A program made the translations under genes and the position numbers. The notes under the pieces were generated by a model. It searched no databases, had not been told where the DNA came from, and saw only the letters and a program-made list of their open reading frames with translations. From the NCBI GenBank assembly GCA_963699835.1, contig CAVOVJ010000004.1, positions 186,001 through 250,000 of the forward strand: a stretch of DNA of 64,000 nucleotides, in the 5' to 3' direction. Shown here one piece after another: positions 16,998-24,071 of the stretch. Origin of the DNA: BM003 sp963699835 (lineage in GTDB: Bacteria; Pseudomonadota; Gammaproteobacteria; Steroidobacterales; BM003). The first letter of the stretch is position 1; the number at the start of each line of letters is the position of its first letter.

Positions 16998-17594
16998 TCA
17001 TGTGCAAGCGGCTGATTCACGCAACTCGCGCACACTGGCGCTAAAGTTCTCGGTGCAATAACGCGACACGCGCATGTCCGCGGGCCAGCCCCGGTCAGGC
17101 AGCCCCGCCTTGTGGCGCAAATGGCGGAGGAATTCGCGCGGTTGCGGTAACTGCTCCCACACCTTTGGCAGAAAAGTGGCACGCCGTCCGTCCGCCTCCA
17201 GCACCACACCATCGATCAGCGGCTCGATGACCGCGATCAGTTCGTCCTCCGTCGCAACCTGCAAGCGCTGCAGCGGTCCGAGCACTGCCAGCTCCAGTTC
17301 GAGGCGGTAAAGTTCTCCCTCCCGCAACGCCGCGAATCGCGGATCGCGGAAAGCCGCGGCATAAGCCGCCTCGACGACCTGCTCGGCCAACGCTTTCGTC
17401 GGCTCGAGGGCGCCGGTGCAACCGCGCAGACTCCCGCCTTCGGTCAGGGTAAGGAAACAGGCCCCTGGTAGGCGCAACGCCGGCGGGTACTGATCAATAT
17501 CGATCGCCATGACCCGGCCATGCGCGAGGCCGTATTCGATGGAATGCAGTGCCAGCCGCAGCAGTAACCGGCCGTTGTCCGGATCAATCTTCAT
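16998..17594 (-). CDS. amrA: AmmeMemoRadiSam system protein A (AMMECR1 domain)
   Basis: 198 residues. AMMECR1 hallmarks are present: LRGCTGALEP, a core motif strongly conserved from archaea to man, then AAFRDPRF and the ELAVLGPL strand. ATG 17594 lies inside the end of the MEMO gene (11-bp overlap), so translation is coupled; a longer in-frame start is rejected because it would cover the MEMO gene. The AMMECR1 domain has no settled biochemical activity. In bacteria it recurs with MEMO1 and a radical SAM enzyme as one system, complete here, which supports a joint enzymatic role. The C-terminus ends with a cysteine close to the stop (SAACT). Confidence 0.92.
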   Translation of the reverse strand: MKIDPDNGRLLLRLALHSIEYGLAHGRVMAIDIDQYPPALRLPGACFLTLTEGGSLRGCTGALEPTKALAEQVVEAAYAAAFRDPRFAALREGELYRLELELAVLGPLQRLQVATEDELIAVIEPLIDGVVLEADGRRATFLPKVWEQLPQPREFLRHLRHKAGLPDRGWPADMRVSRYCTENFSASVRELRESAACT

Positions 17595-18366
17595 ACAATG
17601 CATAGGCTGCATAGCCGACGACCTGATCACGCGGCCCCGCGGTATCACCGGAATTGCGGCGATCGACTTCTTCGATCGCGAGTCCCCGTCTGCCTGCAAT
17701 GCTCAGCAACGCGTTGATACCGATGCAACCGCAGGCCTGTTGCGGCCCCAGCACCCCTTGCAGGCCGGTTATCTGGCGGCTGGTCGCGGCATCGATCGCT
17801 TCCGCCTCGGCGTAGGGGTGGTAATGACTGAGGTCGGAGCTGATGACGACAAGTGTCTCACTACCGCCCCATACCGACTCGAGTGCCGTTACCACGGTTT
17901 CCGTTGTCGTCGATCCGACCACCATCGGGACCAGCAGAAATTCTCCGAGCGCGACTTGCAGGAATGGCAGATGAACCTCGAGACTGTGTTCGAGCAGGTG
18001 GGCATCTTCACGCCGTGAAACTCCGGGCAATCTCAGCAGCCGTTCAATTGCGCCGATATCGAGATCGACGTCGCCAAGCGGGGTGCGAAAAACCCGCGAT
18101 TCGGGCAACGCAATTCCGGAAAACGCGACGCGATGCGATGGCCCGACCAGTACAACGCGGCGGATTCCGACCGCGCCGCGCACGCGATTGTAAATGGCAC
18201 CGGCAACAGGCCCTGAATATACGTATCCAGCATGCGGTGCGATGAGTGCTTTTGGCACCATACCGCTGGCGAATTTACCGGCCATCAGGCTGTCGACCTG
18301 AGCGCCTAGCTGCGCCGCGCTCGCGGGGTAAAACGTCCCGGCAACCGCCGCTTCCCGAGTATTCAT
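17584..18366 (-). CDS. amrB: AmmeMemoRadiSam system protein B (MEMO1 / class III dioxygenase fold)
   Basis: 260 residues from ATG 18366. MEMO family features: AGTFYPAS near the start, ALIAPHAGYVYSG with the conserved His, VVLVGPSHRV with a second His, EHSLEVHLPFLQ, and ISSDLSHYHPY. The histidines (APHAG, PSH, EHSLEVH, SDLSHY) correspond to the metal-site positions of related LigB-type dioxygenases and of human MEMO1, which binds copper or iron. It is co-transcribed with the AMMECR1 gene (11-bp overlap) and divergent from the radical SAM gene, 104 bp apart, so both arms can share control. Confidence 0.94.
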   Translation of the reverse strand: MNTREAAVAGTFYPASAAQLGAQVDSLMAGKFASGMVPKALIAPHAGYVYSGPVAGAIYNRVRGAVGIRRVVLVGPSHRVAFSGIALPESRVFRTPLGDVDLDIGAIERLLRLPGVSRREDAHLLEHSLEVHLPFLQVALGEFLLVPMVVGSTTTETVVTALESVWGGSETLVVISSDLSHYHPYAEAEAIDAATSRQITGLQGVLGPQQACGCIGINALLSIAGRRGLAIEEVDRRNSGDTAGPRDQVVGYAAYALYED

Positions 18367-18407
18367 GGCGCTGACCTCCAACCGCTCGGACCCGTCGTCC
18401 AGGGTGT

Positions 18408-18413
18408 ATTATA
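18408..18413 (-). promoter_or_regulatory. Putative -10 of the amrB-amrA transcript in the divergent promoter region
   Basis: TATAAT on the minus strand at 18408-18413, 42 bases before the amrB ATG; no -35 of quality. The same region must serve the radical SAM gene on the plus strand. Its leader also holds a GGCGGG/CCCGCC inverted repeat (18432-18457) abutting the AGGAGG ribosome site, which could fold over it. Confidence 0.4.
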
Positions 18414-18470
18414 AGAAGGCTTTGCAGAAAGGCGGGAATCGCGCTTTCCGACCCGCCAGGAGGCACGTTG

Positions 18471-19571
18471 ATGGACACAGGGACTGGCGTCATTCATCCG
18501 ACTGGTTACTGGCACCGGCTCGACGACGGCCGAGTCCAGTGTGATGTGTGTCCACGCGCCTGCCGCCTGCACGAGGGCCAGCGCGGTCTGTGCTTCGTGC
18601 GTGGCCGCGAAGACGATGCGGTGGTTCTGTACAGCTATGGGCGTTCGTCCGGGTTCTGCGTCGACCCCATCGAGAAAAAACCCCTCAACCATTTCCTTCC
18701 CGGCACGCCAGTACTGTCGTTCGGTACCGCTGGCTGCAACCTGACCTGCAAATTCTGCCAGAACTGGGATATGAGCAAATCCCGCGAAATGGATACGCTG
18801 GCCGACCGCGCGACGCCCGAAGACCTCGCGGCAACCGCGGATCGATTCGGCTGCAGCAGTATTGCGTATACCTACAACGATCCGGTGATATTCCTCGAGT
18901 ATGCCGTTGACGTGGCCGAGGCCTGCCATTTGCGCGGCGTGCGCAACGTGGCGGTGAGCGCCGGCTATATTTGCGCGGAACCGCGGCGGGAGTTTTTTCG
19001 CCATATGGATGCCGCAAACATCGACCTTAAAGCATTCACCGAGCGTTTCTACGCGAAGGTGTGCAGCGGCCGGCTGGCGACCGTGCTCGATACACTGCTG
19101 TATCTCGCCCACGACACCGACGTGTGGCTGGAAACCACTACCCTGCTGATTCCCGGCGAAAACGATTCGGACCGGGAAATTTCAGAAATGACTACCTGGG
19201 TCGTCGAGAATCTCGGCGCCGATATCCCGATGCATTTCACCGCATTTCACCCGGACTACCGGATGCAGGATATACCGCCGACGCCCGCGTCGACGTTGCA
19301 TCGCGCGCGAAGGATCGCGATGAACAACGGGGTCCGCTACGCCTACACCGGGAATATCAGGGACTCCACCGGCGCCACTACCTGGTGCCATCGATGCGGC
19401 GCGTTGCTGATCGAGCGCCATGGATATCAGATCAGCCAATGGCAACTGGATGCGCGCGGGCGATGCCTACGGTGCCAGAGTCCGCTCCCCGGCGTTTTCG
19501 AGTCGCAACCGGGCACGTGGGGCGCACGCAGCTTACCGGTGCGGATGCAATCGCTTCCGGCCGATTCCTGA
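18471..19571 (+). CDS. amrS: AmmeMemoRadiSam system radical SAM enzyme
   Basis: 366 residues. ATG 18471 has AGGAGG 7 bases upstream, which rules against the TTG just before it. An N-terminal Cys cluster (CDVCPRACRL, then GLCFVRG) precedes the radical SAM iron-sulfur motif CNLTCKFCQNW (CxxxCxxC). The C-terminus carries another zinc-type pair (WCHRCGALL and RCLRCQSPLP). The organisation is like pyruvate-formate-lyase-activating-enzyme relatives and matches the radical SAM partner of AMMECR1 and MEMO. It probably generates a 5'-deoxyadenosyl radical to modify an unknown substrate. It is divergently transcribed from amrB-amrA, with all three members within 2.6 kb. Confidence 0.94.
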   Translation: MDTGTGVIHPTGYWHRLDDGRVQCDVCPRACRLHEGQRGLCFVRGREDDAVVLYSYGRSSGFCVDPIEKKPLNHFLPGTPVLSFGTAGCNLTCKFCQNWDMSKSREMDTLADRATPEDLAATADRFGCSSIAYTYNDPVIFLEYAVDVAEACHLRGVRNVAVSAGYICAEPRREFFRHMDAANIDLKAFTERFYAKVCSGRLATVLDTLLYLAHDTDVWLETTTLLIPGENDSDREISEMTTWVVENLGADIPMHFTAFHPDYRMQDIPPTPASTLHRARRIAMNNGVRYAYTGNIRDSTGATTWCHRCGALLIERHGYQISQWQLDARGRCLRCQSPLPGVFESQPGTWGARSLPVRMQSLPADS

Positions 19572-19594
19572 AACGTTCTCCGCAACGGTCCCGT

Positions 19595-20176
19595 TCAGGG
19601 CTTTGGTGTGTACCGGAACTTCTGGCCGGCGATGCTCGCTTCCAGCATCAAGCCGCCGCGGGGCAACGTAAACACTGCAACCCCGTTGCTGTAAGCCGCG
19701 TTCGAAGCAGCGCCGGCTGTAACGGCCACGGCCGACGCCTGGGCACCGAAATTAAATTCGCTGGTCCGGAAAAGGTCGAGGCTTGCCTTGTCGGCGAAAA
19801 AGATGATCTGACGATAGGACTGGCCACCAATCTGCGCGCCAAGCGTGAACTGGGTAATCGTCGCATAGCCGATCAGCCGGCCCTGCTCGAAAACCTGACC
19901 GCCGCCATAAGCGCCGCCGACCACGAGCCCGCCCTTACCCACGCCGGGAAAGACCGCATAACCATGGGAGTTGTCAAAAAACCGCTGCATCCCCGGGTCC
20001 GCATTCTTGAATGCGGCGATGGCCTCGGCAACTTCCGGGTTGCTGGCGGGTTGCTCTGCCGGTGTCGCACTTTGGGCAGGATCCCAGCCGGTGCTGGTCT
20101 GACTGGTCGCGCACCCGGATAACAGAGCGGCAAAAGCCAAAAGCGTAAAAGAACGAGCAAGGATTGCAGTACGCAT
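19595..20176 (-). CDS. SYLF (YSC84-type) domain lipoprotein
   Basis: 193 residues from ATG 20176. A lipoprotein signal ends LLSGC at about residue 21, so the mature protein is probably anchored to a membrane. The SYLF domain follows (about 65-193): HGYAVFPGVGKGGLVVGGAYG, GYATITQFTLGAQIGGQ, FFADKASLDLF, and ending TLPRGGLMLEASIAGQKF. SYLF domains bind lipids in the eukaryotic proteins studied; bacterial members are exported with unknown role. It has its own promoter-like site (TGCTATAGT at 20208-20216) and is convergent with amrS, with only 23 bp between stops. Confidence 0.88.
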   Translation of the reverse strand: MRTAILARSFTLLAFAALLSGCATSQTSTGWDPAQSATPAEQPASNPEVAEAIAAFKNADPGMQRFFDNSHGYAVFPGVGKGGLVVGGAYGGGQVFEQGRLIGYATITQFTLGAQIGGQSYRQIIFFADKASLDLFRTSEFNFGAQASAVAVTAGAASNAAYSNGVAVFTLPRGGLMLEASIAGQKFRYTPKP

Positions 20177-20207
20177 AGGTAACACCTGAGGTCTCGAATC
20201 GCGCGCA

Positions 20208-20216
20208 ACTATAGCA
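20208..20216 (-). promoter_or_regulatory. Putative extended -10 promoter of the SYLF gene
   Basis: The minus strand reads TGC-TATAGT-TGCGCGCG, with TATAGT at 20208-20213, 31 bases before the ATG. The -35 is weak. It shares the recurrent window motif. Confidence 0.45.
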
Positions 20217-20244
20217 GAACCACGCAGTATGACCGAGGCTCGGT

Positions 20245-20565
20245 CTACTCCAGGTCCACTGCCGTGCCGCTGACGCTGACCATCATCATGCCATTGCGCT
20301 CGCCGAGCACTTCGTAGTCGATATCCACGCCCACGACCGCGTTGGCGCCGCGCCCGCGGGCCTCGGTTTGCAGCTCTTCAAACGCAATCTCACGCGCCCG
20401 CCGCAACTCTTTCTCGTATGAACCGGAGCGCCCGCCGACAATGTCACGCAACCCGGCGAACATGTCCTTGAACAAATTGGCACCGAGGATGGCCTCCCCG
20501 GTGACCACACCGAGGTAGCGGCGCACCTTTCGTCCCTCGATATTCGGCGTCGTCGTAACGATCAT
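20245..20565 (-). CDS. YbjQ/UPF0145 family protein
   Basis: 106 residues, typical length. The whole sequence follows the family: TTTPNIEGRKVRRYLGVVTG at the start, GANLFKDMFAGLRDIVGGRSGSYE in the middle, and ANAVVGVDIDYEVLG near the end. YbjQ proteins form ring-shaped pentamers in known structures and have been called putative heavy-metal-binding proteins, with no firm function. No signal peptide, so cytoplasmic. It follows the NAD(P)-binding protein by 18 bp, so it is probably the last gene of that small unit. Confidence 0.9.
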   Translation of the reverse strand: MIVTTTPNIEGRKVRRYLGVVTGEAILGANLFKDMFAGLRDIVGGRSGSYEKELRRAREIAFEELQTEARGRGANAVVGVDIDYEVLGERNGMMMVSVSGTAVDLE

Positions 20566-20583
20566 CTGTGCCTCCGTGGCCTT

Positions 20584-21222
20584 TCAGTAAATCAGATGAA
20601 CCGCATCGCGATGATACCGCGGCCGCACTATCTCGCCGAGCATGAAGTGAGCAACGTCCGCGCGCGAAATCGAGCCACCACGCAACCCCTGAACGGTATT
20701 GATGGCGCGATACTCGCCGCGGCAACGACCGTTGGTCAGGCGTCCCGGCCGAACCAGTAGCCAGTCGAGCTGGCTGCGCCTGACCAGCTCCTCCTCGCGA
20801 TCCTTGTCGGCATACATCCGGCCAAGCAACAGCGGCTGCATGATGTGGTCGTAAAACCAGCCGCCATGGCCACGGCTGTCACCCGCTCCGATACCGGTCA
20901 CGACCAGCAGCCGCGACGGTCCGTGGCGCTCGAGCACGGGCAGCAATGCGCGTGCGCCTGACGAAAAAGTATCGACTGGCGCGCGGCTCGGCGCAACGCT
21001 GATGCACACACAGACCGCGTCGCACCCCGAACACAGGCGCGCGAGCACTGCCTCGTCGCGTATATCACCCGCAACGAGCTCGAGCCGCCCATCCGTGACA
21101 GGGCAATGCTCGGGATGGCGCGCGAGCCCGGTCACGCTGTGCCCGGCCGCCAGCGCCTGGGTGGTGAGCTGGAGACCGATCCCGCGACTGGCACCGATCA
21201 CCGCGATGCGCTGCCCGCTCAT
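20584..21222 (-). CDS. NAD(P)-binding atypical SDR-like protein
   Basis: 212 residues. Rossmann nucleotide loop AVIGASRGIGLQL at the N-terminus, the LVAGDIRD strand and the LLVVTGIGAGDSRGHGG segment, then LDWLLVRPGRLTNG. These match the NAD(P)H-binding/NmrA-like atypical short-chain group (YwnB/SDR5-type) used as redox sensors or reductases of unknown substrate. The classical YxxxK pair is not seen. ATG 21222 overlaps the stop of the VOC gene upstream (ATGA), so it is translationally coupled. Confidence 0.85.
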   Translation of the reverse strand: MSGQRIAVIGASRGIGLQLTTQALAAGHSVTGLARHPEHCPVTDGRLELVAGDIRDEAVLARLCSGCDAVCVCISVAPSRAPVDTFSSGARALLPVLERHGPSRLLVVTGIGAGDSRGHGGWFYDHIMQPLLLGRMYADKDREEELVRRSQLDWLLVRPGRLTNGRCRGEYRAINTVQGLRGGSISRADVAHFMLGEIVRPRYHRDAVHLIY

Positions 21223-21620
21223 CCGCGATGCGACCCGGTCAGCTGAATCGTGGTAGCCCCGCCGATCGCGGCGTCGACATCCACGATGCGCCAGCCATCG
21301 AGACCGGATCGCTCCACCCCGCAGACTACGTTGCGGTTTTCCAGCGCGGCAACGGCAGCATCGAGGTCATCGACACCGAACGACAGCAGGAATACGCCTT
21401 CGCCATGCTCTGCAAGGTGGCGTCCCGGGGCGCTGTCCGGGTCGGTCGGCTGCACCAGCACCAGCCAGGTCGTACCCACCCGGAACCGCGCGGTGTCTAC
21501 GCCTCTTTGCGGCAGGCTTTCGCGCATTTCGCAGTCGAGATCCAGCAACTCTCGCCAACGCGCAATCGCATTGTCGAGGTCGCGGACCAGGAAATTGACA
21601 TGATGGATGGAGTGCAGCAT
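21219..21620 (-). CDS. VOC (glyoxalase/bleomycin-resistance) family protein
   Basis: 133 residues. The start SIHHVNFLVRDLDNAIARWREL is the first beta-alpha-beta unit of the vicinal-oxygen-chelate fold, with a likely metal His near residue 7, and the second module ends GGATTIQLTGS. The closest look is to methylmalonyl-CoA epimerase or lactoylglutathione-lyase-like proteins, but the metal set is not complete enough to name a reaction. The stop overlaps the next gene start (ATGA), and a TATACT -10 lies 44 bases upstream of the ATG. Confidence 0.82.
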   Translation of the reverse strand: MLHSIHHVNFLVRDLDNAIARWRELLDLDCEMRESLPQRGVDTARFRVGTTWLVLVQPTDPDSAPGRHLAEHGEGVFLLSFGVDDLDAAVAALENRNVVCGVERSGLDGWRIVDVDAAIGGATTIQLTGSHRG

Positions 21621-21663
21621 TGACCTTCCCGGCAGTTTTGCCGCCAGCCGCGGCGACCGCGCA

Positions 21664-21672
21664 AGTATAGCG
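21664..21672 (-). promoter_or_regulatory. Putative promoter -10 of the VOC gene
   Basis: The minus strand reads CGC-TATACT-TGCGCGG, with TATACT at 21664-21669, 44 bases before ATG 21620. It is the same motif as upstream of glyQ. A TTGGAG lies further upstream at short spacing. Confidence 0.42.
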
Positions 21673-21699
21673 ACTCACCCGTACTCCAAGACCGTTTGA

Positions 21700-22101
21700 T
21701 CAGCGCTGTGTTGCCGGGCAGTCAGACTCGAACTCGCCAGTCAGGTGTTGCAGCATGGCCGCGTTGAACACTTCGAAATAGAGTTCATAGCGACGCGGAT
21801 CGCTGTCCGGATGGAGACGCGGATCGTTGGATATCGAAACCGTAGCGGCTACCGCGGCAAAACAACGCTGGTAAGTGTCGCCATCCAGTCCCGGGATGCG
21901 CCGCTCGCCGTCCAGTTCTATCCGCGCAAGAAATGCCGTATCACCTTCGCGAATCATGCGCGCGGACTCATTCAGCGCCGCCAGGCGGATCGCCTGGCGC
22001 GCATCCGCGGCCGTTTTTGGCCCGTCGCCACGCTCGCTGGCCCAACGCCCCGGCCCCATAATCAGCGCGGCAACACACATCCCGGCGAGCGCGATCGTCA
22101 C
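21700..22101 (-). CDS. Hypothetical protein with N-terminal membrane anchor or signal
   Basis: 133 residues from GTG 22101. A hydrophobic N-terminus (IALAGMCVAALIMG) is followed by a soluble acidic domain with EYxxYF-like aromatic content (RRYELYFEVFNAAML) and two cysteines, one near the end. I do not recognise the family. The in-frame sequence upstream of the GTG (beginning at a CTG) would lengthen the signal, so initiation is uncertain. It lies 43 bp after the VOC gene at 22145 and probably shares its message. Most likely a periplasmic or membrane-anchored protein. Confidence 0.6.
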   Translation of the reverse strand: MTIALAGMCVAALIMGPGRWASERGDGPKTAADARQAIRLAALNESARMIREGDTAFLARIELDGERRIPGLDGDTYQRCFAAVAATVSISNDPRLHPDSDPRRYELYFEVFNAAMLQHLTGEFESDCPATQR

Positions 22102-22144
22102 CAGTAACTGCGCCGGTTTGACGACGATGCGCAGCGCGCCGGCC

Positions 22145-22540
22145 TCAGCCGGGTGCGGGCTCGAACAGAGCCACCACGGCCCCGGCCGGATCCCGGATCA
22201 CACAGTAACGCCCGTAACCGCCCATCGTCTTCGGTCCCGAGATCAGCGCACCGCCGCGCTCTTGGCATGTCCGGATACTTGCATCCAGATCCGCCACGTT
22301 GATGTACATCAGCCATTGCGGCGGCAAATCCGCGTTGGGGCCACGCGCATGGCAAATACCGGCCACCGCCTGTCCGCTGCCGGGCGCCGTCATCGTGTAA
22401 TCGTCATACTCACCCATCGATTGCGGCTGCACGGACCAGCCGACGACGCTCGCGTAAAAATCCTGCAGCGCCACTGCATCGTCAACCGTCAGATCGAACC
22501 ATCCGACCGTGCCTGCGGCCGGCCTGTCTTTTTCGCTCAT
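22145..22540 (-). CDS. VOC family protein (antibiotic-resistance/glyoxalase type)
   Basis: 131 residues from ATG 22540, which overlaps the stop of the cupin gene (ATGA); ATG 22549 is an alternative. GTVGWFDLTVDDAVALQDFY at the start and YCVIRDPAGAVVALFEP at the end are the two VOC motifs seen in many uncharacterised glyoxalase-like proteins (PhnB/YdcZ-like group). The C-terminal Glu in LFEP is a usual metal ligand. It sits in a run of overlapping small genes with cupin and ABM proteins. Confidence 0.85.
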   Translation of the reverse strand: MSEKDRPAAGTVGWFDLTVDDAVALQDFYASVVGWSVQPQSMGEYDDYTMTAPGSGQAVAGICHARGPNADLPPQWLMYINVADLDASIRTCQERGGALISGPKTMGGYGRYCVIRDPAGAVVALFEPAPG

Positions 22541-23277
22541 CCAGTCCATCCCTTCGGGGTTGTCGAATGCAATGACGGCATGGCACCGCTTTGCAGGTAC
22601 AAATGACAGCCGCCGGCGCTGTGCCACGCCGTTGTGGCGCCGGCGGGCAGGCGCAACCAGGTACCGCGGCCATGCACTGCCCCCGTTTCACCGAGGCTGC
22701 CGGCGATAATCAGCATCTCGACGCCGTCGGGGTAGCAGCGTTCAACGCTCGTCCCGGCCGCCCAGTTCTCCATCCAGATTTGTTCCGCGAACCCCCGCTG
22801 CCGGTACAGGAGACGCACCTCGATGCCTGCGGCGTCTCCGGGTTGCCTTTCCAGGGTGTCGCTGAGAACTGCCTGGTGGCGCCGCCCCGCACCGGCATAC
22901 TGCTGCAACTTGACGAATATCACGCAACCCTCTTGCGAGAAGGGCGCATGGCGAAAACCCTCCGGGTTGAGCAGATGGCAGCCGCGGCCCCAGTCGCCGT
23001 GCTCGTCGGAGAAAACGCCGTGCAGCACCAGGATTTCTTCGCCAGCCGGGTGGTCATGAGCGGGAAAGGTTGCACCGGCCTCATAGCGCACGATCGAAGT
23101 GACCTGGGCCGACTCCGCCGCGCCATACAGGTGCAAACGCTTGCGCCACACCGTGGCGCTCGGACTCGGTTGCCACGGCATCCGGGTCGAATCGATGACA
23201 ACACGTCGGCTCATATCCGCGTTCAGCGCAAGCGCGTCGGCGCCGTCGCGTTCAAGCCGTGATTCATCCGCGGGCAT
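22537..23277 (-). CDS. Double-cupin protein (ChrR anti-sigma-like cupin)
   Basis: 246 residues. Two cupin units are visible: RYEAGATFPAHDHPAGEEILVLHGVFSDEHGDW carries the classical His-x-His and Glu ligands (PAHDHPAGEE), and the second (SVERCYPDGVEMLIIAGSLGETGAVHGRGTWLR) has lost most metal ligands. The pattern matches ChrR-like cupins, which in some species are the sensory half of an anti-sigma factor; here no zinc-finger anti-sigma half and no sigma factor gene is adjacent. The start at ATG 23277 overlaps the ABM gene by 14 bp. A role in sensing or in metabolism of small oxidants is possible but unproven. Confidence 0.8.
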   Translation of the reverse strand: MPADESRLERDGADALALNADMSRRVVIDSTRMPWQPSPSATVWRKRLHLYGAAESAQVTSIVRYEAGATFPAHDHPAGEEILVLHGVFSDEHGDWGRGCHLLNPEGFRHAPFSQEGCVIFVKLQQYAGAGRRHQAVLSDTLERQPGDAAGIEVRLLYRQRGFAEQIWMENWAAGTSVERCYPDGVEMLIIAGSLGETGAVHGRGTWLRLPAGATTAWHSAGGCHLYLQSGAMPSLHSTTPKGWTG

Positions 23278-23587
23278 GGTCGGTCTCCAGCTGCGATGCA
23301 TCATAGCCCCACTCGTAATCCCGCTCGACCCGCGCTACCCGTACCCGGTAGTGCGCATACCATTGCTCCCGGCCGAGTTTCTGTGCCAGCAGATGCTCGG
23401 TGTTACGGCGCCATGCCAACAGCGAGTCACGGTCACGCCAGTAGGAAATGCTGATCCCCAGGCCACCGTCATCGCGCGCCGATTCGAAACTCACGAATCC
23501 AGGTTGCGCGGTCGCCAGCGCAAGCATTTTCTCGGCCATATCCTCGTAGGCAGGATCTGCTGTGCGCAGCCGCGAGGTAAAAATCAC
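23264..23587 (-). CDS. Antibiotic biosynthesis monooxygenase (ABM) domain protein
   Basis: 107 residues from a GTG at 23587, the first start after an in-frame stop. It shows the ferredoxin-like ABM pattern: IFTSRLRTADPAYEDMAEKML, then AQPGFVSFESAR and ISISYWRDRDSLLAWRRN with the conserved Trp. These proteins include cofactor-free monooxygenases and heme-degrading enzymes; small stand-alone members like this one are mostly uncharacterised. Translation of the cupin gene begins inside its end, so the two are probably expressed together. Confidence 0.87.
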   Translation of the reverse strand: MIFTSRLRTADPAYEDMAEKMLALATAQPGFVSFESARDDGGLGISISYWRDRDSLLAWRRNTEHLLAQKLGREQWYAHYRVRVARVERDYEWGYDASQLETDHARG

Positions 23588-23654
23588 CGCGTACGCGACG
23601 CCGTCTTCTGCGGACTGTGCGCGACATCGTCTGGCAGGTCGTCGCTACGCCGCG

Positions 23655-24035
23655 TCAGAATGCGGCAAAAGCCAACACGACAAGGACGCCGACAACCGCG
23701 GTATAGGCGATCCCGGCACCGTCAAAGCTACTCTCGGCAAACCACTTGTTGAATCCGCGCCGACGTACTTCCAGCGCACTGATGTCCTCGCGCCGGACCC
23801 GTTCGCCGTCGCCGATAATCCAGCCGGGTTCCACCACCGCCACTTTGAATTCCATGCGATTGCCGTCAACCGTGTCGACGACCACCTTGTCGCCGGGTTT
23901 GATGTTGTCGGCCCACTGAGCGTCGCTCATATCCGATGTTACGTCGATCGTTTGCGTGCTCGCGCAACCGGCGGCCATCACTGCCATCAGCAGTATCATC
24001 AGCGTCGCGGCAAAAGGCCGTCGTCGTCCCCACAT
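23655..24035 (-). CDS. Hypothetical lipoprotein with C-terminal membrane helix
   Basis: 126 residues. A lipoprotein signal ends MAAGC (Cys at about 24). A small beta-rich domain follows (KPGDKVVVDTVDGNRMEFKV, WIIGDGERVRREDISALEV), and a C-terminal hydrophobic helix (AVVGVLVVLAFAAF) ends the protein. The middle resembles short LSM/KOW-like beta-barrel linkers found in small lipoproteins, but I do not recognise a named family. It lies 36 bp after the MoxR-cluster membrane protein and may be the last gene of that operon. Confidence 0.7.
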   Translation of the reverse strand: MWGRRRPFAATLMILLMAVMAAGCASTQTIDVTSDMSDAQWADNIKPGDKVVVDTVDGNRMEFKVAVVEPGWIIGDGERVRREDISALEVRRRGFNKWFAESSFDGAGIAYTAVVGVLVVLAFAAF

Positions 24036-24071
24036 AGCCCGTTCTCCTTATTCGTCTGTTGGGCATGCCCA

